Numbered from the stretch's first letter, positions 12,750 through 24,900 are shown. The stretch is DNA of 64,000 nt from Rhizophagus irregularis (GCF_026210795.1 NC_089434.1:4526001-4590000); one strand, 5' to 3'. Notes: a model not told the origin generated them from the letters alone. Numbers and translations: made by a program.

Positions 12750-13985
12750 ACCTCCAATGCATTAGTCTGATCATCCGAAATCTTCGAAATCGATAATAGA
12801 GTCATCCTGATCATCGGGTAATTCGATGTTGGGATTTTTGGAGAAATAGTCAATAATAGTCTGAATTTGACTATCGAATAATTCTGAATAGAATTCGCAG
12901 TATATGTTGTGATATACTTGATTTTATCAAATCCTATTTTCTCAAATAATTTGCATATATCTCTTGCTCTCTGAGTTTGTTTTAATAAAGTGTTACGTTT
13001 AGTACCAGGAGGAAGGAGTTTAATAAGATTGTCATAAATCATACCTTTTGCTTTTTTCTCGCCAACTTTATACTCGGTCGTAAACTCTGCGGTCTTTTTA
13101 TCGAATTCCACAATATAGGAGCACCAACACAATATTTCTTTTTGATTAGCTTGGAATTTCTTCATCTTTCGCATCCCATGCTTCTTGTATTAAGCACGCT
13201 AAATTTTGTAATATATTTGAGGGATTACCTGTATCAGATTTTCATGACGGGCCGTCATGGAAATTTCAACCATGTGATTTTTCTCAGGTGTCGAAGTGGC
13301 CGTGAAATCGGATACATCCTGTACAATATTCTCCGCTTCCCTCTTCTTATGTGATTGGGATTTTTCAACTTAAGAAGACGCTTCGCATAAGTCCTGGGAA
13401 GATAGTTCACGTCGGTGTTTCTTTTCCTCAGACGACTTGGTATTTATGTCATTGGGTGCAGAGTCATCTTCAGGCGTCGCATCCAACTTCTCTTCTTTAA
13501 CAGGTTGCCCATCCGCGTCCAGACTGATGTTGTTGGATTGATCCTCGTCGTGCATAGTGTTCTCAGATTTTTTAGACGCCTCCTTTGCATCCCGTTCACT
13601 TCGCTTTTTCTGTCTTATCTCTTCACTAATGCTTTTCGTATGTTCCTCGATCAAGAAAATAACTGTATCTCCCACTTGCGGTTGCTCATCCACTGACGGA
13701 GAAGCCTGCTCATCCACCGAAAAGCTCTGTACCACCTTCGCGAGTCTATTCTCAAGTTCCGTATTTTTTAGTTCTTGTTCCTTCCTGAAATTCGCTACCT
13801 CGCGTTTAAGATCAAAATTCTCCGTAAAGAGGTCAGCATTCTTCTTTTTAAGCTTGTCAATCTTTCCTCATACAAAGAAGCGCTTATACTCCATTCTTCG
13901 CGCTCAACCTTTATGCTCGGCAATCTTTGCCTCCAGCTCAACGTTACGTTGTCTCAAAACTTCAAGCTCAGATGAGTAGGTAATG
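12750..13985 (-). pseudogene. Coiled-coil, acidic-linker protein of an expanded family, broken
   Basis: Reading from 13985 downward: an N-terminal coiled coil (SSELEVLRQRNVELEAKIAE), then SVDEQASPSVDEQPQVGDT, an acidic linker with DEDQSNNISLDADGQPVKEE, and the motif EKKHRRELSSQDLCEASS. The C-terminal part (12707-13174) reads EILCWCSYIVEFDKKTAEFT, NLIKLLPPGTKRNTLLKQTQ and DICKLFEKIGFDKIKYIT. Stops and frame changes lie near 13900, 13750, 13370-13180 and 12880, so it cannot be translated as one protein. From memory this layout matches a large lineage-specific family of Rhizophagus with unknown function, often found with mobile DNA. No enzyme activity can be assigned. Confidence 0.6.
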
Positions 13986-14084
13986 TTGGTAAAAAATATT
14001 CTATCTTTTTGATATCGTAACACTATACAATATATCAAATTATTTGATGCAAAGAAATTATGGGAATAACAACTCTACAATAAT

Positions 14085-14515
14085 ATATTTATTAGCAACT
14101 TTTTGAAGATGCGAGAGTTTGTGTTAATCTTTCAATCTTGTAACTAGTTCGGGCTTCGTTTCTATGCTTAACTTTAATTTTGAGGTTTTTGATTGTTTTC
14201 TCAACCATTTGATGTTCCCTTTCAGAAAGGCCCTACGTAGATCGTCAGGAGATCTAAGTTCCAATATTTTTCAAAATTTGGACAAGTGGACCACCTTTAT
14301 AGAAAGCGGTTGCACTTAACTCAATGTTTATCATCATTTTGTCCCTAGTGAGACGGGCAGATTGATATACTCTTGCCATACTTCGGCTCCTCCGGAAATA
14401 GAACGGGCTTTTTCCAGGATAGCAGGTGAGTTCGAAGAATTTGTAATCAAGAAGAATGAAACTCTTATATTCATCGGAGAATAAGACATCAAGGAAAAAG
14501 CCGTAACCCATCCTG
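14085..14515 (-). pseudogene. Argonaute fragment (linker to start of PAZ), copy A
   Basis: On the minus strand the frame gives CYPGKSPFYFRRSRS, TRDKMMINIELSATAFYKGG and LVQILKN, and after a frame break the nucleotide equivalent of RSPDDLRR...ENNQKPQN. The same order appears in copy B at 39.9-40.2 kb (DLSAIAFYQGG, then SPDELRRGLSERDHQMVEKT). This is the stretch of Argonaute proteins between the N-terminal domain and PAZ, which binds the 3' end of guide RNAs. The MID and PIWI domains are missing and several stops occur, so it is a dead fragment. The identification rests on similarity to copy B and on family memory. Confidence 0.6.
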
Positions 14516-14519
14516 ATAT

Positions 14520-15320
14520 CGGCTGATAACTATTAGTTCAATTTTCTGCTTAGAAGTTGCAGCTGAATGTGCAACGGCATTTTATGCTCTCTGAACACAT
14601 ACAACTAAAAGTGTTTAAGAATAAGATCATCAACTCATCACACATTGTTTGGTGATTATTATGATCACATGCAGTATCGAAGCTGGTATCTATGCAAATC
14701 TAGATGACGATATGTTGTAACCAAAGCCATTAGAAAAGTCGTTTTTTGAGATATATCCTTCTTTAATAGACATTGAAGTATTATCTCCTAAATTAACATA
14801 TTATATCATAAGTCTAGAGCAATAGCAATAGTGTCAAAAGATTTCCCTCTGCAAGCTTATTGGCCAAAAATTCACACATCATATTTAAAAATTCTATTGT
14901 GCTACATTATGCAACATTTTGATATAATTGCTTATAAACTGAGATCGATTCTCTTCGAACTTCACCAATGATGATACCGACTTTGGTCCAACGTTAAGGT
15001 GAGTAGTTTGATCAGATTTTTTTTGAAAAACTTCCACTGGTACTTAGTCCAGAAAAACTACAAGCGAGAAGAAAGCTTGATTGCAGAAAGGAACGTATTG
15101 AACAAAGAATTTCTGCATTGGGAATTTGAATTATAATCAGCGGCTCTATCAGAAGATACATTAGATATAGCCATGTGGTAAGAAGGTTTTCTTTTCAATT
15201 TGATAAATATATATCGACGTAGGTGGAATTAATGTATATAATTTGAAAATTTTTGATTAAAAATCTTATAAATTTTTCACATTAATAATAACAAATACAC
15301 TATATTCTTGTTAAAACAGG
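14520..15320. other. Spacer with weak coding-like traces
   Basis: No gene is supported. Around 15030-15130 the plus strand reads LVLSPEKLQARRKLDCRKER before stops, which may be a degraded exon. Confidence 0.35.
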
Positions 15321-15640
15321 GGATTCATTTTGGTCTGGCATAATCAGTTTACGGATCCGATTATCGATTGTCATCTCAGAACAGATATTTGTCATCATCG
15401 AGGTCTGCCTAAGTCACCCTTTCTAGAATTTTGGAAATTAAGGTGTGATTTGAACCTTGTTAAGATTTCTTTTAGCAATTCTTCTCCACTAGGTAATGTA
15501 GGACCCCAAATCTTGTTGTAGTTAAGTCTTTAACTATTAAATCAAAAGATCCAAAGAAGGAGTGTGATTTTGCCAAGCTCCTTTATGAATTTCCAGGCAA
15601 TATAAATCTCTTAGGATCCAAAGACGAATATTAAATGGGA
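15320..15640 (+). pseudogene. Coding-like fragment, unknown family
   Basis: A plus-strand frame reads VWHNQFTDPIIDCHLRTDIC and KSPFLEFWKLRCDLNLVKIS. After a frame change it continues VVKSLTIKSKDPKKECDFAK and LLYEFPGNINLLGSKDEY. The composition is protein-like and an AG acceptor (AAAACAG) precedes it at about 15319. No family is recognised. Confidence 0.3.
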
Positions 15641-18600
15641 ATCTATTGTTCTATAAACCATTTTATAAAATCAATAAAAATTGAATTAAAAAAGTAAGTG
15701 ACCAGTAGTTACGTACCAGTAAAACGGTAAAAATGTAAATCAAATAGTTGTTATTCCATGATCACTAATATTCATGTGGGTTATCTTGAATTCGTTCAAC
15801 TGAGCAAGCGGCTGCGAACAACTGGATCCTCGCTTCTAAAAATAGATTTCACAAATTAAACCGTCCCAACCAGTCCCAATATGATCACGTGAAACAACAC
15901 TGATCTCTAAGCCACCGATCAAAATAATATATTTGATAATTTATAAATTTTTTTCTTTAATTTTCCTTTTTTACTTTAATTCTCTATGCAATATACAGTA
16001 TATTAGCACAAAGACTTTTACTGTAATAAATTTATTGTTTTAACTTAGACGTCGCGCTTTAGATTTTAGAATACAGATCACACAATTTTCTAGAATTACG
16101 CTGTAAATACTAATAAAATGTGTTTCTTAACCTATTAAGAGACGATGAAATGAAATTTTAAGGTAGATATAATGTTTAAAAATTTTTTATTATATAGAAT
16201 TTTCCTTCTTTTATACTAAAATAATCAAAATTTTAAAAATTTATTGCCTCTATGAAATTAGTTTAGAATGTTCAATAATAAGTTTATTTTTACTTAATAA
16301 ATTTTCAGGGTTTTTATTCAGTGCAAATATTATATAATATTTATGTTTAACTATACGATTCAAATATTGCATAGAATTATGTTGAACGTTACTGAAAAGG
16401 ATTATAATAACATTGATTTTAAGAGGATTTCATGTTAAAAAAAAGAGGTAAAATACTTTATATTTTGAGAATCTTTAACTGTTAAGCAAATAGTATTTCT
16501 TTTTTATTTTATTCAATCTAATTTTTCCTCAAATCTTTGATGATAATGATATTATAGCGATCACGATCGAAGTTTTTGTTACAAAGCTGGTTAGTTTCAG
16601 AATATGCCTGATTCTTTATACGCAATTAATTAATGATTGCAATTTAATTAATATATATATATATATATATATTGAATAGTAGATTCCATGACTTAGGCTA
16701 TTGTGTCTATGTCGTTAACCTTACGTGAATTGTCTATCATTTGATTAGCTAGTGATATCATATTTTAATCCTAATAAAGTGGCCTTTATATTCGTTAAGT
16801 TTTCCATATAATTTTGAATGTTTGATTCGTAGCAAAAGATTTGATGAGAGTTTTAAGTAATTGTTATTGACTGTATATATTACAATATCAGCAAAATTGG
16901 TGAAAATAATTTAAATAAAATTTTTTAAACAAGATAATATTCATTATAATATTCATCATAAAATTTTCCTTGTTCTCAATTTCGCGTCATCATTATAGTG
17001 ATTCATTTCCAAAGTACAAAGATCGAATTCATTATACATAATACACAAATTATTTCGTGATAGTGGTGTTATGAGCGAATGAACGTAAAAAAAAAACCAA
17101 AAAAAAAAATAGGGAAAGGCCACCAGCCAATATTACATCATTATAAACCAATTTTTATTTATTTACAATTTGCATTAAATATTTAGACGTTTTATTGTTT
17201 TTAGAGTGATTACATGAGTTACATAAATAAATTTCATGTTTTCGAACCATATGATCCCAAAATTGGATCTAAACGGATCATAATCCAATATTTTTTATTT
17301 GTCTTATCCTTTCAGGGCGAATAATTACATATAAGATCCTAAAAATGATAAATATTTGAATTATAAAATAAAGAACAAAATTCAGTTTATTCTTTGAATG
17401 AAATCTGTAAAGATGAAAGCTACTTTTTTGCATTAATTACTATCAAAAATATATGAATAATTAATTAATTGGGTGCGCAATTCGAATTTTCGATCCAATC
17501 CATATTTAAATTATTTGAGTTGGATTTAACAGTTGTGAATATGAACAATCCTATTTAGATACCAATCCATGTCCATTGTAGATGGTGTAGTACAGTATAA
17601 GTTATGCTGGTCACTGGATTAATTGATCAAATCAATTTTGTAATCCGTTGGATCAGGCGTTATACAATTTTGTAAACGCACCCCGCATCTTTTTTTTTAC
17701 GTCATCTTGGATACTGATTCTTGTATTTTTATCAAATTGGATCATCTTTAATATCGCTTTTTTTCCTCCAATAATTGATAAGCTTTATTGACTTAAAACA
17801 ACTCACGCTACAGTTATATTAGCGGATCATCCTCTTATATTCATTTTGAAACTGTAATTTCACGTAAATCAACGTTAAATGCGAAAGTCTGACGAAGCAG
17901 TAATTTGTCGAAAGACAATTCTATGCAATATGAAAATTTGTGGTCACGCGATGTTTCTGTCCACTCACGTGATCGTCAACCAATGAATCGCAAGTATTAA
18001 TTTTACCCCGTTGGTTTGATTTATCGAAAATTAATTTATACGTTAGAGCTTCTTGGGGGATTGAATAGCGAATCTAAAATTATGAATTATTCTTCCCATC
18101 TAAAAAATCATAATAACATGTTTTTGTCATCTTAATTTTTTAAAATTTAAACAAAAAAATTTTTAGTGATACGATGATTTTAAATGATTTTTCTAGATTA
18201 TTCAAATAGTGTCATTGTAATTCTAAAAGAAGTTATATTATGATAGAAACTCATTGCGAAATTGTAATTCTAAAAGAAGTTATATTATTAGAAACTATAA
18301 ACTAAATATAACCTAGATCTTGTGTACATATCAGTATATCAAGCATAATGATTAGTCGAATTTTTGCATTACGTTACTTACGTTATTGATATCGTATCAC
18401 TGCATAATTAACAATTACTTTTAGAATTACATTTCTTTTTATGTTAAATGTTAAAAATTAACTTTTTCACTTTTGTTAAAACCTTTTCGGTTAAATTAAT
18501 TCCGTCAAAAAATATGTACTATCCACTCCTCCTTTTTCTTATAAAGATAAGTTAATTGCGCAGAAAAATGAATGTCGTACAAAAGGTCAACTAATTTTTT

Positions 18601-18880
18601 TGATGTTGCTCTTGAAAGAAATATTGCAATTTTGCAATTGTGGCTTTATTTCTTGTTAAATGTGGCAAAATTCCCGATATCGAAACGATTATAAAAAGCA
18701 ATTACCGCATCTTCTGTAGAGACTTCATTAATATAAAAACTGTAAAATTATATGATAGATACATTTTTTTTTTTCATATGGTTTGTACTTTTTGAAATTA
18801 ATAGAATTCGACAAATATTTGATAACGAATAATGACACAAGAAAAAAACAAACAAGGGATATTTTTTATCCCTATCTTTA
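15640..18880. other. Long AT-rich spacer
   Basis: No gene is seen. An (AT)n microsatellite lies at about 16648-16672. A near-perfect 26-bp direct repeat (ATTGTAATTCTAAAAGAAGTTATATTA) occurs around 18213 and 18259. At 17963-18000 CACGTGATCGTCAACCAATG resembles the promoter modules at 12.5, 27.8 and 58.0 kb, but the only coding signal downstream is an isolated exon-like block at 18893. Confidence 0.45.
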
Positions 18881-18892
18881 TTCCTTTTACAG

Positions 18893-19008
18893 AATTTCAT
18901 TAAACTGAAAAAGTTCCATTTTATTGTTTATCGATCGGATGTTACGTGTCCCGATTTGTATCCACAATTAGGATTTTATCAATCTATTTGCCATAAATGT
19001 AAAACAAG
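18893..19008 (+). other. Isolated exon-like block, cysteine-containing
   Basis: The block is bounded by an acceptor (TTTTACAG) and a donor (AAG|GTGAGA) and is open in one frame. It encodes NFIKLKKFHFIVYRS, then DVTCPDLYPQLGFYQSICHK and CKTR. The spacing C-x2-C in ICHKC could bind a metal. No neighbouring exon could be joined. It could be an exon of an undetected gene starting near the CACGTGA site at 17.96 kb, or a relic. Confidence 0.3.
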
Positions 19009-19009
19009 G

Positions 19010-20580
19010 TGAGAAAATCATATTTTAAAATTTCGTAATATTTTTTTAAAAAATATTTTTGAGCTTTTAATTCTTTTTATTTATTTTTTTTTTTGTGTAC
19101 CGAAAAAATATATATAAGAAATTGCAAGAATATTTACATTATAACTTTCGATAAATAGTGCATATTGCTCCTTTAAACATTTTCTACATACAATTTGAGT
19201 ATTTCTTTTTAATAAATAAAAATATACTTTACATTGAACTTTTTATTGTAAAAAATATGTAATTGCCAAAATGGGAAACAATAACAAATTTCAAATTCGT
19301 TACTGATTTACTGTAATACTTGGATCGGGTACAAACCAAATATTACACCAATTATTTTCCCTATTCGTGAAAAAGGCTTATCTGTGTGAAAATTTCAATA
19401 AATGATTACTGATTAAGTTTCATTGATGTAACAAATATTATTAAAGTATAATCCTAAACTGGAAGAAATATTTCACATCACGATGGCTTTGATAAATCTT
19501 CGGCATTACAAACCAAACCATATATGGCAATCTATTGTGACACATCGATAGAATCGATAGACGATCACTAAAGTTGAAGCGTTCTTTATAATAAAATTTT
19601 CATGACTCATTTGATTAAAATTTTATCATTGAACGTGTTCACATGGAAGAACATATTCCAACTGTAATATATTATTTATTTTTATAAATTAATTTGAACA
19701 AATTACGACGCGGTAATAATTGAATTCACATTATTTTAGATAGATTAAATAATTTAAATTCAACATTTCAACTGGTAGAATAAAGATAATTATTGTTACT
19801 AATAAGGTTACAATATTTACTTGATAGATGAAACGCCTATTTGCATAAAGTTCGCGGAGGTTCACGGTTATAACAATATTAATTTTGTGTGAAGAAATTC
19901 GTTGTAGAAATTCGTAAAATCTTTCTTTGTTGACTCATGTCACAACTAAACATAAATAGTTTATTTATTATTCTTTTTACGGAATTTCAATGTCTAGAAC
20001 AAATTTATGATTAATAATAAAGTTATTGTTAATTGGTCATGTATTTTTAGTAATAATATTTTTGTCCATTCAAAGATTACAAATATTGTTATTCGTGAAT
20101 GTGAATACCAAATATTTTTCTTATAAAAAAGCTCTGAAATTTCCTCTAGATTTTTTCTTTATTTTTTACAAAAAAAAAAAAATAATATCACACAATAACT
20201 TTCTCACATAACTCCATTATATATTATCAAATATCAAATATTATCTCAATTATACAAATAATATCAATATCATATCTTATTTACTATATATCTTATTTCG
20301 CCTCATCCATCGTCGCCACTATTTACATATTTTAAATTTTATACGTTTTACTATTAGTTCTTTATATTTTTTTATTATTTTATTTTCTTTTATCTTTTAT
20401 TTCTTTTAATTATTTATTTTATATTACTATTTATAGTTTAATGAATATATTATCTCTTTAATATTTTACACGTTCTTTTAATTCTTTATATTTCTACTTT
20501 TATTTTCTTTATATTTTTCTTTCCTTATATATATATTTTTTTCTTTATTTTTTTACTTTTATTTATTTTATATTTTATAT
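19010..20580. other. AT-rich spacer, very pyrimidine-rich at the end
   Basis: No gene is seen. From about 20260 to 20580 the plus strand is almost only T, A and C, with TATTTT/CTTTAT-like runs. Confidence 0.4.
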
Positions 20581-20659
20581 TATATTTATTGGCGTGATGG
20601 AGCCTCCAGGTGGATTAGTTATAGGAAATAAATTAATTCTAAAATCGTATCACGCGTGG

Positions 20660-20990
20660 AAGAACCGTTTTGGACAGGTTATGGGCTCAAAACCTGTCCA
20701 AACAAATACTTTATTTCCTGTCATCACATCAGGAAAAATACTTTCCTGCAGGAAAAAAGTACATTATTTCCTACACACATCAGGAAAAATACTTTTCTTG
20801 AAGACTGAATTCACATCAGGAAAAATACTTTCCTCGAAGACCATACATCAGGAAAAATACTTTATATTCGTTTCCTGAATTCCTGATTGTAATCACCAAG
20901 AACAACTTCGTTTGTATGAAAAGTATTATGGAGAAGAGGAAAAATTCCACGTCGTTTCCCACTAATACATCAAGAAAAATACCACGTCGT
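20660..20990. repeat. Interspersed short repeat ACATCAGGAAAAATAC with a hairpin at its head
   Basis: The block CATCAGGAAAAATACTTT starts near 20728, 20771, 20814 and 20849, with a diverged copy CATCAAGAAAAATACC near 20968. Spacing is about 43, 43 and 35 bp. Between copies are related runs such as TTTCCTGCAGGAAAA. Just upstream, TGGACAGGTT and AACCTGTCCA form a 10-bp perfect inverted repeat with a 10-bp loop (about 20672-20701). The stretch is open in one frame (20594-20878) but the translation only reflects the repeat. Confidence 0.65.
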
Positions 20991-22440
20991 TTTACAAAAA
21001 CAAGAATTTTCTTATTTTCTTATTATATTATTAATTATTTTTCATTTCATGTATTCATTTTTTTTTTTTTAAATAAAAATAAATTAATTTTGTAATATAA
21101 ATAAACATTTTTAACCTTACAATTTTCTGTATTAAAAATTAAACGTGTCTATAGATTATTTGTCATACTGTACTAATTGACGTGATTACTCATTCTCTAT
21201 CAAAATTTCTTTTTCCGTGGCATTTGATTATTGTCATCACTATATGAAACATATATTAAAAACTTTAACTATTAAATATTATATGCGTACTACTCGCATC
21301 ACAAATGTCCATTTATTGATAATGGATCACTCCTGTACCAAATTTACTATATGATTTGATACATATTTTCAGAAGATTAAAATCAAAATTCAAGCTCAAA
21401 TTTTGCCACATGTATTTATATTTATAATTATATTATATACAAACATTACAATATTTAGATTATAATTGTTATTCATCAATAATATGTTTATTCCACTTGT
21501 CACGTTTTTGGCAGACTGGTTCGCCAGAACATTTTGCTTTTATTTTCTGGCACAATGTTGCACAAGTTGCACGCTATCGTTACCCTTTACCTGGCATATG
21601 AGTAATATTAAAAAAAATGTAAAAATGTTTAAAAAATAAACTGAGCGTTTATGATTTTTTTTCTTCTAACTGCTAAATTGCAATATTTTATATTTCGCGT
21701 TCATTATGTTTCATTTAATGTTAAATTTGATATATTCTATGGTTCAAGACGTAAACAATCGACGAAAAATAGATACTACATACAAATTTGAAAAAAATTC
21801 AATCGGAAAAAATGTTTTTTCCCAAGTTGTGCATCTTATGAATTCCAAAATCTAATAATTCACTCAGGTAATTAAGGTAATATTTTTTATTTAGTGCTTA
21901 GAAAATAAGATCGGGCCGCAGCTTTGACAAATAAGATTTCAGCTGATCAAAATTAATTTGTAACCAGGGATCTATCATATCGATGTAAAATTTTGATCAT
22001 AATTTGTTCGATCATTCAAATGAAGTATCAGGTATGGTAATATCTTTGGAAACGTGGAATTTAAAGTGCTTAAAGTTTTACAAATTTTGATTCTATTTTT
22101 GACGAAATTTATTTAGGTCAGAAACTTAATTTGTTTTATTAAGATCAAATCGGGGAATTTATATATTAAGATTTATTGATTATGTACGGTATAACGTAAT
22201 AAATTAAATAAATTTGTAAGATGATTTTTCATAGAGAAATGCAGTTACATCAATATATCCCAGTGTGTTTAAAAATACGGAATTTCAAAAAAAAAAACGA
22301 GTTAAATTAAAAATTTTGTAAAACCTTTCAGCAATACCAAAATTTGAGAAATGACTGGTTCTTTACTTTTATAGTTAAATCATAACTAAGTCATCTGAGA
22401 ATCCTAAATAATCTATGTTGAAAATTTTCGATCATAAAAA
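20990..22440. other. AT-rich spacer
   Basis: No gene, RNA gene or structured repeat is seen. Confidence 0.4.
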
Positions 22441-22694
22441 TACCATTTGGCAAAAACGTAGTTACAAGTAATTGAAGATCAGGAAAAGAAGCTTTATCCA
22501 AACAGCTTTCCCAATATTCTCACTCTCTCAGTCTACATCACTTCTACCAAAATCATTATTTAGGTCCAATGATTGTAGCTACACTGAACTTGTAAGAAAT
22601 CTTGGATCTATGAGCGTAGCATATGATACCAATATAAATTTTTTTAACTTGGCAGCCTTCTCTGCTACCACGTCACTTAATAGTGGGTATAGTT

Positions 22695-22870
22695 CTTCCT
22701 CCTCCTCCTCGTCATTATTATTGTCACCATCGCCACCATCATTATCATTATCATCACCATCATCACTATCATCACCATCATCATTATTATCCCCATCATA
22801 ATTATCATTATCGTTATTATTATCACCAATCACCATCATCATAATTATAATTACCACCATTATTTTCATC
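22695..22870. repeat. Trinucleotide microsatellite (TCA/TTA type)
   Basis: A run of about 175 bp is built of CAT, TAT and CAC triplets, beginning with CTCCTCCTCCTC. On the minus strand it reads as Asp/Asn/Glu repeats. A shorter form is present in the second copy of the segmental duplication near 23470-23535. Confidence 0.85.
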
Positions 22871-22934
22871 AAAATATAAACACAAGAACTGCAGGATCCC
22901 AACTTATGGCATAAAAAACAAGTAATATTATCTG

Positions 22935-23282
22935 GCAAATCTTGGTTAGTTCGAAGAGGTATATTGTCCTCAACTTTCTGATTAAAGGGATGTTCAAATT
23001 TGAGAAGAAATTCTTAGCATTTGGGTAATAACATATTTCTCTAGTAGTATGAAAAGAAAATTGTTTTAAAGTAATAGGATTCTTCCATAAAATTGGTGCC
23101 GTCGTTTCACACCAAGTTCTATTAACTAAAAGACATAAATGAAGAGATTTGCTAATTCTTTTAATATAAAGAAAATTATGTCTCTGTTGAGTTTTGCCAT
23201 TTTTTAAAGAAATTATTACGTCTATCAAAAAGTATATTTTTTTTATTTTATTTTTGTACACAGGAGACACCAGATTTTTCAA
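22935..23282 (-). pseudogene. F-box-like protein remnant
   Basis: On the minus strand, ISKSLHLCLLVNRTWCETTA followed by PILWKNP matches the part of F-box proteins just after the F-box helix, where Glomeromycotina members typically read CLLVNxxWC...PILWxNP. F-box proteins link substrates to SCF ubiquitin ligases through Skp1. The start of the F-box is distorted and the downstream leucine-rich part is missing. It lies inside the first copy of a tandem duplication, and the second copy has lost most of it. Confidence 0.5.
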
Positions 23283-23779
23283 TTATTAAACTTTCAATAC
23301 CACTTGGCAAAAAACGTAGTTACAAGGAATTGAAGATCCGGAAAAGAAGCTTTATCCAAACATCTTTCCCAATCTAGGATTAATAAATGTGACACATGAT
23401 ACCAACATAAATTTTTTTTAACTTGGCAGCCTTCTTTGCTACCACGTCATTTAATATTTGGTATAGTTCTTCCTCCTCCTCCTCGTCATTATTATTGTCG
23501 CCATCACTACCATATCATCACCATCATCACTGACAATTTCGGTGAAACATTTTCCATATTAAAATAAGTTTCTTTAGCGTGTTTTGATTTTTGTGAAGGT
23601 TGAATAGGAGAAACGTAATGTTTAGACTTAGTGAAGCCTTTTTTTACTTGACTAGTAGTACGAAAAGAAAATTGTTTTACATTATTATATCTATCAAAAA
23701 TTAATTTATAAATTTCTTTTTCTAGTATTTTTTTTATTTTTTTTGTACACAGAATCCTCTTCAATGATTAAAAGGTTTA

Positions 23780-24140
23780 CCCATATCATTAACCAACATG
23801 TATTCGGTCTTCTGGATCATTAGGTTAAAAATGGGTGATAGTATTATAGAGATTTTTACGTATTTCTTGTTTAAAAGTTTAAAGGAAATATTTCCACAAG
23901 ATAGACATCGCTATCCGGCACCAGAATATCTACCAGAACAGTTGTTTATATTTGATAATGTTTTTTATTTTGAATAAAGAATAAAGTTGTAAAGAACATA
24001 TAAAAACGCTGGAATATTACTAAAACATGAAAAAAAAAAACCTAAATTTCGATATGAAAATACCTATATTTCTTGAAATTTAGGTCTTTTTTCTGTTACA
24101 TGGTATCAATTTTGGAGATAAAAAATTATACTGTATAGAT
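23780..24140. other. Spacer with a fold-back
   Basis: No gene is seen. At 24029-24093 AAAAACCTAAATTTC and GAAATTTAGGTCTTTTTT form a 13-bp inverted repeat with a loop of about 30 bp. Confidence 0.45.
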
Positions 24141-24142
24141 TT

Positions 24143-24900
24143 TTGTCAACTATACAACATTGGAGGTATTCTAAGATTCAATTACTCACAATCATGTGTT
24201 TTTATTCATTAATAGTGATTAATATATATCAAGTATTGACCAACCCGCATAAACAATTAAAACCTTTTTTTCCTAAAGCGAAGCTACTCCTCTCGTTCTT
24301 AAAGATAGTTGAATTCATACAGTCAACACTATAAATGTACCACTTATAAGTGCACACTTTAGTTCAGTCCCAAATTTATATGACCTCTAATTATTTACTC
24401 TCTATCCTTTGTAATTTGCACGCTTTTTTCTGGTCCCGGGGGTGCATTTATAGAGTTGACTGTACTTCGCTTTTCAATAGGATATCTGCTACAATAGAAA
24501 AACCCGTTGTTAATAAAAAATAACGTTGAAGGAACCATGGAACAAAGTACAAGTAGCTTTAATGTAATAAAAGAGGAGGTCGAGATATCGGTACATTCAT
24601 TCCAGAAGATAACGATATAACAAATAAAGCAACGCTTCATTCCCCGAAATGTTCATCGACCTATCGTAACTTTACCTTTTTTGTTCTTCAAATAAAGATT
24701 GATTATGTTAAGTATCAGTTAATTTATACTGTTTTTAATATTGTCTTTAAAAGACATGACAAGAGTTATGTGAGACATTAGCTTATTTTAGAGCGTATCA
24801 GAGTGGGTATACCATAAAGATACGCGTACTTTGTTGATGGGTTTGGAGCAAAGAGAGATGTCTGTAACGGGCGCGTAGGGCGCGTAATAATATGATCACA
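24143..24900 (+). repeat. Dispersed repeat, left copy of an inverted pair
   Basis: This block is repeated in inverted orientation at 36807-37440. Matching blocks in order include CACAATCATGTG, GACTGTACTTCGCTTTTCAA, GAGGAGGTCGAGATATCGGT, CCAGAAGATAACG, AAAGCAACGCTTCATTC and GGGTTTGGAGCAAAGAGAGA. The match is about 650-750 bp with small indels. Both copies carry a TIR of the CAGTC type at the same place. The repeat has no recognised coding domain. The two copies face each other about 12 kb apart, bracketing the tyrosine recombinase and helicase remnants. Confidence 0.75.
24320..24462. mobile_element. Small CAGTC-type inverted-repeat element, TA-flanked
   Basis: Left end CAGTCAACACTATAAATG, right end the inverse of CAGTCAACTCTATAAATGCA, flanked by TA at 24318-24319 and 24463-24464. 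Length is 143 bp. Ends of this type with TA duplications are typical of pogo/Tigger-like Tc1/mariner elements. The same end occurs at 37240, 40905-40953 and 54676-55103. Confidence 0.7.

Larger units (their letters stand above)
22442..23775. repeat. Tandem segmental duplication of a unit of about 0.85 kb
   Basis: The left end CGTAGTTACAAGTAATTGAA at 22457 recurs as CGTAGTTACAAGGAATTGAA at 23313. Downstream blocks follow in the same order in both copies: AAGCTTTATCCAAACA, AACTTGGCAGCCTTCT, TAGTTCTTCCTCCTCCTCC, AAAAGAAAATTGTTTTA and TTTTTGTACACAG. The first copy runs to about 23290. The second, 23297-23775, is shorter and lacks most of the TCA-rich run and the F-box-like segment. This is a direct tandem copy with an internal deletion. 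Confidence 0.75.

Noticed and set aside
13415-13979. Plus-strand reading frames rich in Phe/Ser/Arg
   Set aside because: They are shadows of the minus-strand coiled-coil family member, whose peptides are much more protein-like.
20700-20990. CRISPR-like spacing of an 18-bp repeat
   Set aside because: Spacers are similar to each other and partly derived from the repeat. The genome is eukaryotic and no cas genes are present.
22472-22938. Ser/Leu-rich (+) and Asp-rich (-) reading frames
   Set aside because: They are translations of the triplet microsatellite and have no independent support.
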